Source: Hyaloperonospora brassicae
Lineage: Eukaryota; Oomycota; Peronosporomycetes; Peronosporales; Peronosporaceae
DNA: 64,000 bases
NCBI GenBank assembly: GCA_947650285.1
Contig: CANTFL010000148.1
Location: 62,001 to 126,000 of the forward strand
Reading direction: 5' to 3'
The translations under genes and the position numbers were made by a program. Position 1 is the first letter of the stretch. Every line of letters starts with the position of its first letter. The notes under the pieces are model-generated. The model did no database searches and was not told where the DNA came from. It was given only the letters and a program-made list of their open reading frames with translations. Positions 24,003 through 36,976 of the stretch are shown here, in pieces.

Positions 24003-26380
24003 TAGTTACATTGATGTGGTGAAGTCTATCTCACAATTTTACTTTAGTGAGGGTCGATCTTCCACTTGCTTGTAATTAATGACCCACGGAGGGGGCCCTC
24101 CAATCCGTGCCTTGTTGTATAGCCTTGTGCTCACCTTGTGTGCCCGTCGATTGGGCTGGCTTGAGCTCTTCGTAATGTCCTTGGGAGATGTCGGTCTCGA
24201 TGAGATTTTTGGATTAAGAGTTCGCTTTCGGTGCGGGAATCTTCACATTAGGAACAGGGGTTCTGCGATATTGACCTTTAGTCGCGACGATTTCTATTTG
24301 GAGATATCGCGATCTCGATCTTAAATCACACCGATCTCGATTCGTCTTCGGAATCGGGAGTCTTTGCTGCGCGGGAATCTTCACTCAGCAAATCGTAGTC
24401 TTGTGTCGATCTTGCCTTGGTATCGGTCCGATCTGGTCTTGGGATAGGCTGATCTTGCAGGAAGTGCACATTTGGGGCATATGGGCTTCTTGTTTAGACA
24501 AAATGAAACGTGCCAATCTGCCTTGTAGATCGCTTCGATTTTGCTTGGTCTTGTCTTGAACTTCTTTTCCAGATCTTCTAACCACTTAAGCCGTCTCGTG
24601 ATCTTGTGTCCAGTCCTTTTCCGTTGTTGCTGCTACCCTAGCAGTTGAGTTGAGTGTGAGTACTTGATCGATCCGGACCAGATTGTCCGGGATCGCTCGT
24701 CTCGATCTTGGCCAGCAATCCAAGAACGGTCTACTGTGTTCTTCCAACACGCGTGCCTTTCACCGCCGGGAAGGCCAAATCAATCTTGTATGGAAAAGAG
24801 GGGGGGGACGCGCGTCGTGAGCAGAAGAAGTAGAGTTCAAGTCCGTTTATTTTTCAACCAAATTAACTGTCAATCTATCTTTAAGTCTATTCCAAACCGT
24901 ATGTCACTCTCCAAAACGATATCTCCTTTAAGCTTGACCGCCCCCTTGAACACGTGTCGAAATTTCATGACCTGTACTCCAAAGATAGCGCCAATAACCC
25001 CGATATCGTACCTAAACGTTAAAAGAGGACCAAATCCCAAATACGGTACCAAATACCCAATCTTCGTGCCAAAGAGCCCGAAATAGTACTCAGATACCAA
25101 ATGTGTCTAAGTCCATTTTGCGACGTCAATTCAACCGGCTTCCACTGGCGCTTTCGGTCTGAACTATTGTGAAATCACTCAGGGACCTCTATAGAGTGTA
25201 TTAATCATAATCCAATAGCTGAACCAGCGATATATCCACATTTAACAGGAAACATGACCGATCTGACGCTCAATTCGAGATCGTTAAGGATCGACACGGT
25301 ACATGCTGAAGATGTTCTTCTAGTCATTGTACGTGCTCCAATACCACCCTTCAGGGTTTATCTGGTCCACGAGACCCTCCACATGTCTAATAATAGCTCC
25401 CTGGGCTCCCGTGAACATTCACACTTCCAGATCGGGCTATAATTAAACAAAATCAGTACTCCCATTGTAAGTCCGGTACAGAGTGTCACCGATCTGCCGG
25501 ATATTGCACCTCCATCACAGATTCATATCGCACCACCTGGTCACATATGTACCTTAAGGAATCAGATATATATATATGCGACTCGTCCCAGATTGGTTCA
25601 TTGAAATCATTCTTATCTGCTCCTCGTCCCATATTGTTTCATGTCCATCATTCTGGCGACAGTTGGATAGGATAGTTGATCTCCGCGGGGATCATCATTT
25701 GTCTCCTATGGGATCTCTAGATCACTATGTGTCATTTCCCGCCAGCAAGCAACGTCTCAAATGGGTGGTCACCGATCCACGTCCCAAAATTCGATTAGTG
25801 ACTTTGCCACATTGATATACCCGTCCTCTGATCATAGTGCGTATAGCGAATGCGTGGGGGATCAAACTTTGTCAAATGTTCTACTACTTCAACTAAGTTT
25901 ATTGTGCTTTTACGGCTCTTTGCCTCTACTGCTATAGGACAGCAATATATACTGACTAATGGAATGATTTTTAAAATAACGTCAGATTTCGATATTATAT
26001 TCGAATGCTGGAAGTTGTTGGAATCGCTTAGTGACGTGAAAATTCTGATCTGGAATACTACACTTATAGGCTTAGTGGTCCAACCTATGCCGACAATCGC
26101 ACCTTGACTATAGCTCGTGATTAGATAAGCGCAGTCTGTTTGTTTCAGCAATGCAAATATCTTTAAACACTTTGCTTTTGTTTGTTCGTTTTAGTTCCTT
26201 TATTTCTAAAAGCAAGTTTATCTTTTTAATGGGATGTCAAATCAGCATGACCATACTATATGGGAGTATACTTCCTGCAACAAAGAATCAATACATTACA
26301 ATAAAGTCTATTGTCCTTATCTCAAATTACTCCTTTTATCTACTTAGAATAGATAGGTTCTTTATAAAAAAGGTAGGCTT
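24003..26380. other. No gene recognised; GATC-rich tract
   Basis: Between about 24180 and 24720 the motif GATCT/GATCG recurs many times in a T- and G-rich context, perhaps an old LTR or degenerate repeat. Open frames (24079-24324, 24664-25086, 25795-26151) lack known domains. Confidence 0.3.
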
Positions 26381-28215
26381 TCATATGCACAGTGACATGA
26401 GTCTTATCCTTGATAGAGTGTCACATGCTATATGGTACAAGATTTTTATGTGATCAGTAGACGTGACAGTTACGCTTTGAATGCCCGATTTACAGGAGCT
26501 CTGTTTTTTTTCGTATTGAAGAATTGCGTTGATGCTTTTGTCCAAGACGCGATGTACATAAAAATCCAAAAAGCGTTGAAACATCGACCGACTCCGGTCT
26601 CTGTTCCTTTTTACCACCTCAGCTTGCATCTCACTTCGTAGGAGCAAAACTCGAGGAACATGGGCTTCGCTCACGATCTTGTCAATCAGAGTAATCTTAA
26701 CTAACTGACGTGTCAATGTATTAGTGTGTTTGTCGCGTTTGTCGCCATTGTTGCATTTGCTCATGCTCTTTTCGCCGCCGCACATGCGGTACGGTAATCC
26801 AAATTTATTCTCACTGATCCCCTTTCGTCTCCGTCGAGAGAAGTAGTCCTCTCTCACCAATAGTCTTATTTGAAATAGTTACTTCGAGTGCCTGTGCATA
26901 CGCTTCAACGAAGCACGCTATCTTGGCATCTTCATCTCGCTTCTTCTCCGCGGCTGTCGATTTTTGTACCTCGTCCGCCTTTTGTGCGTTTTCTACGTGA
27001 GATTGAGCCATCAAAAGCGCAGTCTCTTTCGATGATTTTAAAAGCATCGAAATGACGGTCCCCGCGGCGGTTGTTGTAGCTGCCTCGGCGACCTTACGAT
27101 CACCACACAGCAGTAAGTCTAGTTCACTAACCGACTAATTGCGCTGTTTGTTCTCCTTGAGAAACGCGGAGGGAAGTGGCGTGGATTGGACTGCGGTTGT
27201 AATATATTTCCATGGGGTCAAAACGTTGCTTAGTCGATTGGAATTATTTCTTGTTGACGCTGACCGTGTTTGTTAAGCTTTTTTAGGCTGAAGGCGTCGA
27301 CCTAGGTGGGGGTGGCTTGCTTATCCGTCACCCTCGTAGGACTGCGGATGTCGGGGTAGAATCCCAGTAGGATCTGTCGCTGGAGTAGACGGAGTCACTT
27401 TGGGACGCACAATTCGCTTTTTCTTATGTGCGCTAAGGTTACCACCCATTTGTAGACGAACCACTGATACGAGTAGCACTTTTACTCGCTTTCGATCCAC
27501 CAGCAAGAGGAGTCGCAATGGGATCACCCATTTGCTCCCTTTTGGGAGATGCCAGCGATACGTTAGTTAGCAGAGGGACCTTGTATTCAATGACCTTTAA
27601 CATAGCCGTACTCGCCGCCAGGGTATCCGCTAATTCAGAGCCATGCGGCAGACGACTTGAAGAGTTTATGTGAATGCAGTTCAACCCACTGACGTGCTGA
27701 GTAGTACTCGGCACATCTATTAGCTCGCGGTGGTGCTCAACTTGAATGGTGCCCTAACTCCCGCTACAATTGGAACTCGAGTGATTAGTCTAGTATCAGG
27801 TGAAACAGGGACTTTGATAGTGCTGAAAATGGTAGATGACGATCACCGTGCCAGAGATTGCGATGTGCGTAACCAGCATAATTTGTTCGGGACATGACAC
27901 CTGATCGAAAGTCGCCACGAAATAGTTGAGATCATACGCCCCTGAGCCGTGGGGGCACCCACAAGTCACGGATATCACACCACATCATACACTGGACGCA
28001 TAAATGGCTTGAGCCGAGCTAGCCGCCACTCCATTGACTAGAACCCGCACTTGATAGTGCAGTGGATGGTAAACGGCTGACGTAGCCGGTATTAAAGGAG
28101 TAGTAATACCTTCGCGCTTCATATTAGCAGGAAACACAAGCTGAAGACGCTTCCTGCGAAACATTGTCGACTTTGCATACGATCTCGCAGCTGTCACTTG
28201 ATCCGGCATCATAAA
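26381..28215 (-). pseudogene. Possible LINE ORF1 remnant
   Basis: Minus-strand frames in order from the right are 27985-28212 (RKRLQLVFPANMKREG, then HYQVRVLVNGVAAS), 27796-27978, 27439-27714, 26811-27047 (a charged helical stretch with AQKADEVQKSTAAEKKRDEDAK) and 26381-26860. The first piece resembles the RNA-binding region of oomycete LINE ORF1 proteins, and the helical piece would fit a coiled coil. Frames change often and no zinc knuckle is clear. The assignment rests on general resemblance only. Confidence 0.22.
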
Positions 28216-30429
28216 AGTGAGTCGTCTCGTAAAAGCGTCGTAACTGGTAATTTGTCATCCTTGACCAGTTCCCGACTCAGGACATTGGGTTCCTTCTCCC
28301 CCTCACTCCGTTTCAGGAGTTGGAGAAGCAACGTTTTCTCAGCGGTGTACTGAGGCATGCGCACGTACGGAGAGAAAATGCAATAACATTTCTTTCCAGG
28401 TGAACTTTGTAATCAAGCATCACGACACGCGTAGACCGCGGGGGAGCGTAGACCAAAACCCTGGTGGTGACGGAGATATGATGCCCCCATGATCCATGAC
28501 GCAAGAGCTTCCTGGTCAAGTGGATCATCGAGCGCAGATCATCGAGCGCAGATCATCGTTCTCCTTCTACACCCATGTCCTGGTGTGTTCGCGTATCAGG
28601 ACCGCCTTGCGTTTCAGAGAAGCACTGATCTCGCAGCTCCATCAGCGGGAACCGGCCTAGTCAAATTATCTGAATTAGCTCGGTGAAAGTCGTCACTGTC
28701 AGGTCGGAAACTTCGACTGTGTCAGGTCGGTGAAGTTCGTCGGAGTTCGGTCGGCCAAAACCGGTGGAATTTGGTCGGAGAAATGCGTCCGTGCCGATGA
28801 CTGCAGCCGCGTACGTAATTCACCCAGCTGAAGCCTTAAATACGAGGCCCGGAACCCCTGTCGCGTGCCCATCCTCATCGACTACGGGGCGCATGGGAGG
28901 GACCTTACCTCCTCAGCTATTCAATCCCGTCTCCTCGGTGGTCCCCGATATGGGGGTCCTTTGTAAGTGTGCGCCGTGCCTCCTAATCGATAGAATTGCA
29001 GCAAAGTGCAAATCACTGACTTCGGCGGTGCGCGTAAGTTGTTAATACCCTTCTTTGTGCCAAGATGATGCGTCAGCGTACTAGGTAGCATATCTGGAAG
29101 TGTATCCGGACCTTATGGTGTCGACTCAATCAAGCAGAGGAAAGTCTCAAATGGAAGAATAGCGAGTTCTCCGATCAAGTGCGATTGCAATAGCCAACTT
29201 TATATGTTTGACATGTCATTCATGATTTCGTCCAGACACAATGTCACGGCTTCACATATTATCGATTATTCGGAAGAAAAACCCGTGACGTAAAATTGTC
29301 CAGCTCGTGGGTACTTACCAATACGGCAGTGCTCGCGATTCTATGAGTCGGTCTGGACTTTTAATGCATCCGTATAGTTGTAATGGAAATGGCGACAACA
29401 GCGATCAATAAAATGTGCGCGGTAACGCGTTCCAGACACCATTTATGCGTCAATAACGTCCTCGAGGAGCCCCGACAGTGGGTTCGTCGTACGTTACGCC
29501 GTGATGGACAGATGGCGAGCATCCACGGGTAAAGGCGTCTCTACGGCTGACAGGAGCTGATCGGTCGGATTATCGGCGACGCATCATGTACACCAAGCAG
29601 ACGTAACGGTACTTCGACGTAGAGCTTTACGACTTGACTCGAAAACAGGTAGTGTCTACAAAGATGGCGGCAGTGTCACGATCGATATTCAGTCGATATC
29701 GATGACGGTATGAGCAAAGATACGGAAGCAAATTTTGTCGTATTGGACTGGTATAACGTTACGTGTCTTATACCCGCAACGATGAAGGATTTTGTGGCTC
29801 AATGTTCTCAGGGACAATGACCTGAAAGAGGCCGGTTGTGGATAGGTAGAAAGTCATTTGGTGATGGTCTGGCTAGGAATACAATTCAGAATGGTGTAAT
29901 TCGCTTCTCATCTATGCACAATATTACAATACAGTCACTTCGCAAGCGCCGATACTTCGGGTTTTCTGCTTCTATCTCGTGTACGTTATCCGTCATTCTC
30001 AAATTGACCGATTGAATCAGAGAACTTAATCGCTTACTTGACAGCGGAGCACCAACATTATATCCATCTTCTCACCACATGTGGTCCCAGGTCTCTCACT
30101 TTCAAGGGGTATGCGATGCGTTTCAACAGCTATTTATTCGATGCTTGCATGCGACCGCAATGTCATCCATAATAATTCTCCATTCTTTCAGTTCGGCACT
30201 TGACCAGATCTCTTCGATCAACTATACGCGGTCTACAGACGATGTCGGCCACAAGGGACACGGCCAAAAAATCTGATTTTACGTCGTATATGTGCAAACG
30301 TTGTTAACAAAAACGCGACAATAGAGTGACAAGGCCGGGCTTTCGAGTATTATCCACCGGTACAGATCTGTTAGGATGAGGAGAAATCTGGCGGATACGA
30401 GAGACTTTTTCCTACCCGCGCGCAGAAGC
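28216..30429. other. Decayed DNA, no gene recognised
   Basis: A 14-bp unit GATCATCGAGCGCA is repeated about 2.5 times at 28523-28558. Around 29480-29800 short stretches such as WVRRTLRRDGQMAS and NFVVLDW recall gypsy protease surroundings, but they are too broken to call. No gene is supported. Confidence 0.35.
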
Positions 30430-30809
30430 TGTAGCGGAGCTAGCACAGATCCTATCCAGAGGAAGGCTTTGTGTGCTCAGTGGACAAGCTAGTTCTTTAC
30501 GCGAACTCGACTCTACGAGTCAACGAGCTTACAGCTTCAGGTCCTTGTTCAAGAGACTTGAACGTTTCAGTGAATAGACCGCACAGTGTGCTAACGAGTC
30601 TGTGTCTTGACATGACTTTGACTTTCTAACGATCAGATTGGACTTAAGAAGGCACGTGTCTCTTACAGATCAAAAGGGGAGCCGAACTTTATTTTGTTTT
30701 TACATAAAAGGACACCTTGGCCTAGGCGTACTTAATCTAGACACAAATGCTCTAATTAGTACATTTTAAGGATCTAGTATTTGGTGGCTGACACACGTCA
30801 GCACCAACA
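30430..30809 (-). repeat. Solo LTR of an E1-related gypsy family
   Basis: On the minus strand about 380 bp begins TGTTGGTGCTGACG and ends GCTAGCTCCGCTACA, nearly the same end as the E1 LTR (GTAGCTCCGCTACA). Inside, a TTGACTC...GAGTCGAGTTCG block matches the E1 LTR block near 1088-1105. Small hairpins occur, for example GTTCAAG loop AGA CTTGAAC near 30555. No internal element sequence or target duplication is evident. Confidence 0.5.
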
Positions 30810-33640
30810 ACTGATAAGAGGTTATGATATCATTTTTACTGAAATCTTATCCGTGGTGCAAACCACACATGCTGTGTCGGTCACCGACCGATGTGTAACT
30901 CCGTTACAGACGATATATCGGCTTAGAAGCAAAATGTTTCCGTTACAGAATTGGGCGGCGCACGACCTGTCGTGCCCCCAATTAAAGTGCGACCGTGTTA
31001 AATCTTTGTCGATAGGTCGTGTCTTTAGGGGCCGCCCTGGTGCACAATGCACTATAATCATCTTATGACTACTACATTGCAGTGTTCCATTGATTTTGAG
31101 AAGACAAGCCGACACATTAGGTCTTTGCAATAGAGCTTCTCGAGCACCACGGGCGGCTTGACACGCGATTCAAACCGTCCGTTGAACGACTGTTAGTCAA
31201 TCTAAAATAAGAATTACTATATTCTGCTGTGTGCGAGCTGTGAAGCTTTGTTGCTGCAAATACGATCATGCTATCTGGATCGATTGACTTTACCGCACGG
31301 ACAACTCTACAGTATCGAATGAGACTTACACCGCTGGAGCACAGACTGAACTTGCGCGAACACTTCTACAGTATCGAACGAGACTTACACCTCCAAACCA
31401 CAAACTAATCTTACACAAAGACTTCTACAGTGACGAACGAGACTTGCACCGACAGAGTACGAACTTTTATAGCCAAGCGTTCACTTCCTGCCGTATTTCG
31501 ACTTTCCAGCCCGACGCTAGAGTAGAAAGGCTAAATTTGCACATCCGTGATCGGCTTTTGAGCACACCTTAATTCCAAACGATACTCCTATTCCACTGAT
31601 CTCGCTGCAAAAGTACGACCGATCCAGCTTATCCTACCCGTTTCTCTTCGACGGTGGATCTCGAGAAATTTCTGGGCCGGAAGGATCCGAATCCGGCATT
31701 GCCAAGGTTCATATCCCGACACAATCAGCTGATACCATGTGGGTGGCGAGTATAACATGCAGACCCGCATCTACTACCAGCACAATAATTAATATCGAAG
31801 CCTTGAGCATGGTCGTCACCAGATGAAGTCAAGGGGTCACTCTACGCTCCATACAGACGGAGAAAGCTGTCTTGTGCTCTCCCGGATCCGAACCTATCGT
31901 CCTATACGCAAGCATATTTTGGCGCTACTGTATGAGGATCCACGGGCGGTTGTCGGCGCTACCGATGTCGTCAGCTGAGGTCATTAGCACCGTAACTACA
32001 GCAAGATGGCGAATCGCGTGTCCAATATTGCAATGGCCACCTGCTCTTCTGTATCGGCGACACACAGTCGGAAAGCAGTAGTGTCACGCAGAGCGCGGCC
32101 TCCCTCGGGAACAAAGTCAATTACTGGCCAGAGACTTCAATGCACAAAGAGGACGATCTAGGTGACCCGCTATGACTGGAGAAGGCCGCGCCATTACGTG
32201 ACAACAACTCCGCAGCGCAGCGCAGATCAGATGTACGAGGTTCCTATGGTACATAAGCTTATTAGCTGAAGTCTGCACGTTGATCTGATTTGCCGTCAGA
32301 CATGACACAGTGGGTTGTTTGTGTACTTGAATTTAACCCACCTTCTCGCTCACTCACTCCAGATAGCGTGTAGTATTGCAACTGACCATCCGATCTATCA
32401 TTCTTTCGAGAAATTTATCGGTCATTACTACTTCTCGATGTCATGACATCGCTGATCATACTATGCAGCTCCAGTCTTCGTAATCTTGCAACCATAGACT
32501 GCCTCGCGGACATGCTATCAAGTGCCTAGCATGTACTGGGTAGGCATGTACTAGGTAGGTAGCGTACAAACAAGTGTCTCCTCATACAAAACAGTAGGCA
32601 AGATAATTGCGCAGTACACAACAATCAACCTTTGACACATCTCTGCGTCGTGTTGCTGCAAAAAAGTTAGGTCTATATCTTTATTATCGCACTTCTTTGA
32701 AGCGCTCACGACCGAAGTGACGACGATGCAGCTCGCGACTATATTACGGCTCGTATCACATAGGTCTGCGGTCCACGCAGTGGACACTTGTAGTCCATTC
32801 AAATTTGTGTGCTGATTGGTGATTGTTGGCTAGAAATAACTGCTTGAGCTTGTAATGTTGATGGAATCGTGTCGACGTAGTAAGGTTGAATATCGATGCG
32901 ACGTTTGTAAGAATTTATGAGATCAAAGCAATCCACGCTACGTATGACTATCGCATCGCTTTCCATAGCGCCAACTATGCGGCATAAGTTCTGGAACCTT
33001 TGGGCTGTGATTGGGCCCCTCAAATGCCACTATGCATAGTCTCGCGGAAGCTCTTGAGGCGGACGATACAGTACACTCATGCCTATGCACGAAGCGGGAT
33101 GGTTGCTTTGTATAGCAGCAATTATATGATGTGCAAGCATCTTTGCGTCGATCCCTATTCGTAGATCCGAAATTTCATCGCACCGGTGAAACGCAAACTC
33201 GACTTTGGATCGTGTTCGATTTGCCAAAGGTTTATCGCAATTTTACAGCGACGCGCTGTTGAGCGAGAGAAAGCTGTCGCCGAGCACGCTGTGATGATCA
33301 TGCATGCTTTCAGTTACATCCGTAGAGGTGAACACATGTATCGCAATTGTAGCTGCATCGTAATGATCAACCTGGTTGTATGACAGTTGATCCAACTGTG
33401 CGCATGGGTTCTACGGACTGAGATCGATCCCTCGAGTTCACCTGTCTGTACAGCCACATAATGGACTGTTTACTAAACAATATGAGCACAGTGTTGTAGC
33501 TGCGTATGCTTTGCGACGGTGACGGTAGTGATTTGGCATGATCGAGCAAAGCTTGGCAAACCCAATATGCTGTTCGAAGTCAAGACCATGACACCTAACA
33601 TCATGCATGCTTTCTCTATCATATCGACGATCACGATCAC
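30810..33640. other. No gene recognised
   Basis: Immediately right of the solo LTR (to about 31090) the DNA is rich in small hairpins (for example GCACGAC CT GTCGTGC, and TGTAAC TCC GTTACA at about 30895), as in gypsy sequence. On the minus strand 33227-32799 forms one frame of about 140 codons with a single stop, with no recognised domain. The rest shows nothing. Confidence 0.35.
31303..31470. repeat. Three-copy tandem repeat, ~59-bp unit
   Basis: Units start near 31304, 31362 and 31421. Each begins with a variant of ACTTCTACAGTATCGAACG followed by AGACTTACACC. The last parts of the units are diverged. Confidence 0.7.
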
Positions 33641-33649
33641 GAGCGACAG

Positions 33650-35444
33650 CTATCCGTCATCCTCTTCGCTACTTTCTCGCTCTTTACCATCGATTTCCGT
33701 CACTAGCGCGGGTGGCTGAGCCAAGTGCTTGAACCAGGCTTTCCCGTGCATCGTTGCAAATGCTTGGACGTCAAACTCGTCCTCCAGCGCGCCGTAGCTG
33801 TCCGCAGTTTCGAGCCAGACACGACATTCCTGCACGCAAATAACAAACACCGTCAATTGTTGACGCAACAACCAGAGCTAATGATCCAAGCTCACCCCTT
33901 CGTCTTCGAAAGCCGGCGATGCATACAAACACGCCAAGTAATAACATCCAAGCTTGTCATGAAAGTGATGCGCGGAGCGGAGCACCTCAACCGCGTGTGT
34001 GAAACGCGCATTTCCATTTGCCTTCCGCGACTTTTGCTTCTGTCTCTTCTTTCCTCGAGCTGTATCACCATCGAACTGTGGAAAAGACCGCGCGAACGCA
34101 GCCAGGCCCTTTCCGAGGGCGTTGAGCAAATAAGGCACTTCTTCATCGATCTCCTTCTCTTCTGGCTCGTTCTGATCATGAGTGTCCTTACGATGACAGA
34201 TTTCGTGACACTCTTGCAGATCGAAGCCGACGTCGGCCAACAAGCGTTTGTACTGCACTTCCAGGTCACCAAACAGCTTGGCCCACTCACCAGCTGACGG
34301 CATCGTATCGAAATTAGCGCTCGCCAGGCACCTCGCAGCTAAGTAATCCGTTGCCTCCATCAAGGCTTTGGCATTGCCAGGATTCAGTGCTTCCAAACAC
34401 ATTTTACATGTCAGACAAACCGATTTCACACCTTCAACCTTCAAAAGACTCACCAATAGCTTCCTGGTAGAGTGCAACAGTACGATAAAAGCTATTCACG
34501 CTGCTCGGATCTTCAAGTACACCTTGCAGCACAGCCTCAAGCAACTTCACTTCAGCAAAGTCTTCCACCGTCACCTTGTCGTCGTCGTCGTCGTCGCCGC
34601 CGTTCTGTCCTTCACCATTGCACCCGTCCTCAATGTCCGTCAGTTTTGTCTCTTTGACATCGTTCTCCTGCGCTTTTGACTCGACTTGATAGATATCCTC
34701 CAGCTTCTTGCACACCTGTAAGGCCCTATCGTAGTAGTCGTTCGTGTTCGCACCTGCTGCACCTTTGTCTTCCTCCAAGAACGCCACCAGATCTCCTCCC
34801 TCCTTGAGCGCCTTTGCATATTGAAACCTCGTCTCAAACGTCGTTCCTCCATCCACTTCCACTGCTCTCTGGAATTTCGTCAGTGCCTGGTCCAGCACCT
34901 GTCGACTCTGCGTCTCGGTTGCGACAATCAGCAGCGACGAGCCCCAAAGCGAATACCCCACCGGACCCAGAGCGGCATCAACGGCATCTTCACTCTCCGC
35001 TCCGTCTCCACTGATCTGCAAGATCTGCTGGAACTTGTCCGCCGCCGCATCAGCTAACGTCGGGTCTTCATTCAACGAGGCCAGACGAGCCAATGCGGTA
35101 CCCCACAGAAAATAGGCGTCCAGCTGTTTCGAAATGGGTACATCTTCATGACGCTCTAACAGCCTTTTCACCCGCTTTCCGATTTGCCACGTTTCTAAAC
35201 ACACCGAACACCACACGCGGCATCTAAATAAAGCACCGTAACGATCGCGATAGAAACCACTGTATCACGCACGTCGCTGCGATGTCTCTTCCTGTTGCAA
35301 TAAGTCGTCAATGCTCGAGAGCTCGTCATCGATCATATTTGTACGGCCAGAAGTGCGTGTCGCTTCGTTGCCAATCTCTAGACGCTTGCAAGGAGGTGGG
35401 CTGGAGGTCGCGTCATCAGCCACGCGCTCACGTTTTCGCTCCAT
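33650..35444 (-). CDS. Acidic TPR-like helical-repeat protein, four exons
   Basis: The model is complement(33650..33829, 33896..34389, 34454..35194, 35273..35444), 528 residues. The three introns (78, 64 and 66 nt) have GTGCGT, GTGAGT and GTGAGC donors and AG acceptors, and every junction keeps the frame. The N-terminus is basic (MERKRERV, a possible nuclear signal). It is followed by alternating helices (DAYFLWGTALARLASL, YSLWGSSLLIVATETQS), an acidic run near residues 245-268, and TPR-like pairs. One of these, ALYQEAIALNPGN, is created exactly by splicing. The C-terminus is acidic (ESSEEDDG). The layout recalls fungal NRO1/ETT1-type nuclear TPR proteins, but this is a guess. It is divergent from the TPR gene at 36007, with a 562-bp shared upstream region. 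Confidence 0.72.
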
Positions 35445-36006
35445 GCCGTTATGGTCGCCACAACTTTAGGGGTCGATAGTGATACCGGGATGCTTACAAA
35501 GCGCTTTATTGACGAGAAGCTGATGGCAGGACGTCTACGTAATACTCACTTGCAATGAAAAGTTGACCTGCGTTTCTTCACTTTAGCTGTAATGGAGGAA
35601 GCACGTTTGTCCCCCTTGCGATTGGCAGCGTGTCAGCAAACGGATTAGAGTGGCACTTCGTTGTTATACAGTCCCGTCAGCCCTATCAGCTTCTCTATTT
35701 AGCATCGGACGTTAATGCATCAACAACAGAGACGTCAAGCAAAGCAAAAAGCGTTCGGCCTCTTCAATCGAAATGTGCTGCACCACTCTCAACGAAAACC
35801 TCGCGCTATCGCAGCTCGTTACACAACAGTCGCTCGTCTGTCTGTCTGTCTGTCCACCCGGCAAAAGAAAAGCGTCGCCCGTGCCCATTTCTTCCTCAGC
35901 GCATAGAGTCCCCTAAAAGGGCCGACCGTCCCGCCTCGATAGAGTCCGCAAGTAATCTATCGCCCGTCCGTCGCACTTCCGACACCTCGCAGCAGAGCCC
36001 GTCGAG
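35445..36006. promoter_or_regulatory. Shared upstream region of two divergent genes
   Basis: The 562 bp separates the start codons of the two TPR-type genes and must hold both promoters. A (GTCT)5 tract lies at 35836-35854. No TATA box or clear initiator element is evident. Confidence 0.45.
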
Positions 36007-36818
36007 ATGAACTGGTTGTTCGGCGCCTCTTCGGCTGCTGTGCCCACTGCGAGCGCCCACTTGTCGGCATCCACTGCTCACGGCCGCAGCGCACCGTCTC
36101 GAGACGACGACTCGCAGCACAAGAAGCGCGGGAACGACTTCTTTCGGGCGAAAAACTACGAGGAAGCGATCCGCGAGTACTCGTTAGGGATCGATAACGA
36201 GCCCACGGCCACTCTATACAGCAATCGCTCGGCCGCGTACTGCGCGTTGGGGCACTTTGAGCGCGCACGGAGAGACGCCGAGGAGGCCATTGCGCTCGAC
36301 GCGGACTGGGCCAAGACGTACTCGAGGAAGGGAAAAGCTCTCTATGGGTTGGGCTTGTACAAGAAGGCAGCGGACGCCTATGCCCGTGGACTGGAGCTCT
36401 GTCTACGGGGAGCGCTGGGAGAGGCGCAGCAACGGGACAAGGAGATGGAGTGAGTGTAGTGTGATGTGGTGGTCTCGTGCTGGTTGTGGTTGTTGTTGTT
36501 GTAGCTGTTGGGAGACACACTGACGGTGGTGCGTTGGTGGTAGAGCGCTCAAGCGCCAGACAGACAGCCAAGCTAGTGCTTATCTTCGCCTCATGGAAGA
36601 GAACAGTCAGCTCAAAGTAGGACGTTGTGTTGCGGGCTGAGGCTGTTGATGTTGTGGATGTCCTGTGCAGTGTTGAGACAGAGGGTGGCAAGCTGCTGCT
36701 GTTGCTGACATGATACTAAACTTCTTATCTGTGGCTTTATTCGTGTGTCCTGCTTCTCCAGCGCCAACTGGAAGACTACCAGCATATGTTTGGTGAATGG
36801 ACAAAGAAGGAGATGTGA
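36007..36818 (+). CDS. TPR co-chaperone-like protein, three exons
   Basis: The model is join(36007..36449, 36544..36616, 36762..36818), 190 residues, with introns of 94 and 145 nt (GTGAGT and GTAGGA donors, TAG and CCAG acceptors). Residues 36-132 form three TPR motifs. All five residues of the carboxylate clamp that grips the C-terminal EEVD of Hsp70/Hsp90 can be assigned: Lys39, Asn43, Asn73 (YSNRSAAY), Lys103 and Arg107 (WAKTYSRK). The C-terminus is a coiled coil (AYLRLMEENSQLK, then RQLEDYQHMFGEW). The N-terminal 30 residues are low complexity. It is likely a small cytosolic Hsp70/Hsp90 adaptor of the Hop/SGT type; the partner is inferred from the clamp. Splicing restores frame at both junctions, which supports the model. 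Confidence 0.8.
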
Positions 36819-36976
36819 TGAATGAAGTCGGAGGATTTGGCACTATGTGATACGCTTTCCACGCGCTGAACGTCCGCATTGTCCCCTTTTTATCTCGATG
36901 GACTGCTGCTGCTGTTTTTCGGCCTTGTGCGCCGTAGACTCTTGTTGTTGTCGTGGATGTTGGGCAGTGTGAAAGT

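Noticed and set aside
29480..29830. Gypsy protease remnant
   Set aside because: A few suggestive residues (WVRRTLRRD, NFVVLDW) in different frames, but no active-site box and no neighbouring RT.
31230..31480. CRISPR-like array
   Set aside because: Repeats are imperfect and few, spacers are not uniform, and the genome is eukaryotic. It is a plain tandem repeat.
33725..34297. 190-codon plus-strand frame
   Set aside because: It runs opposite to exons of the four-exon TPR-like gene, whose splice junctions all keep frame.
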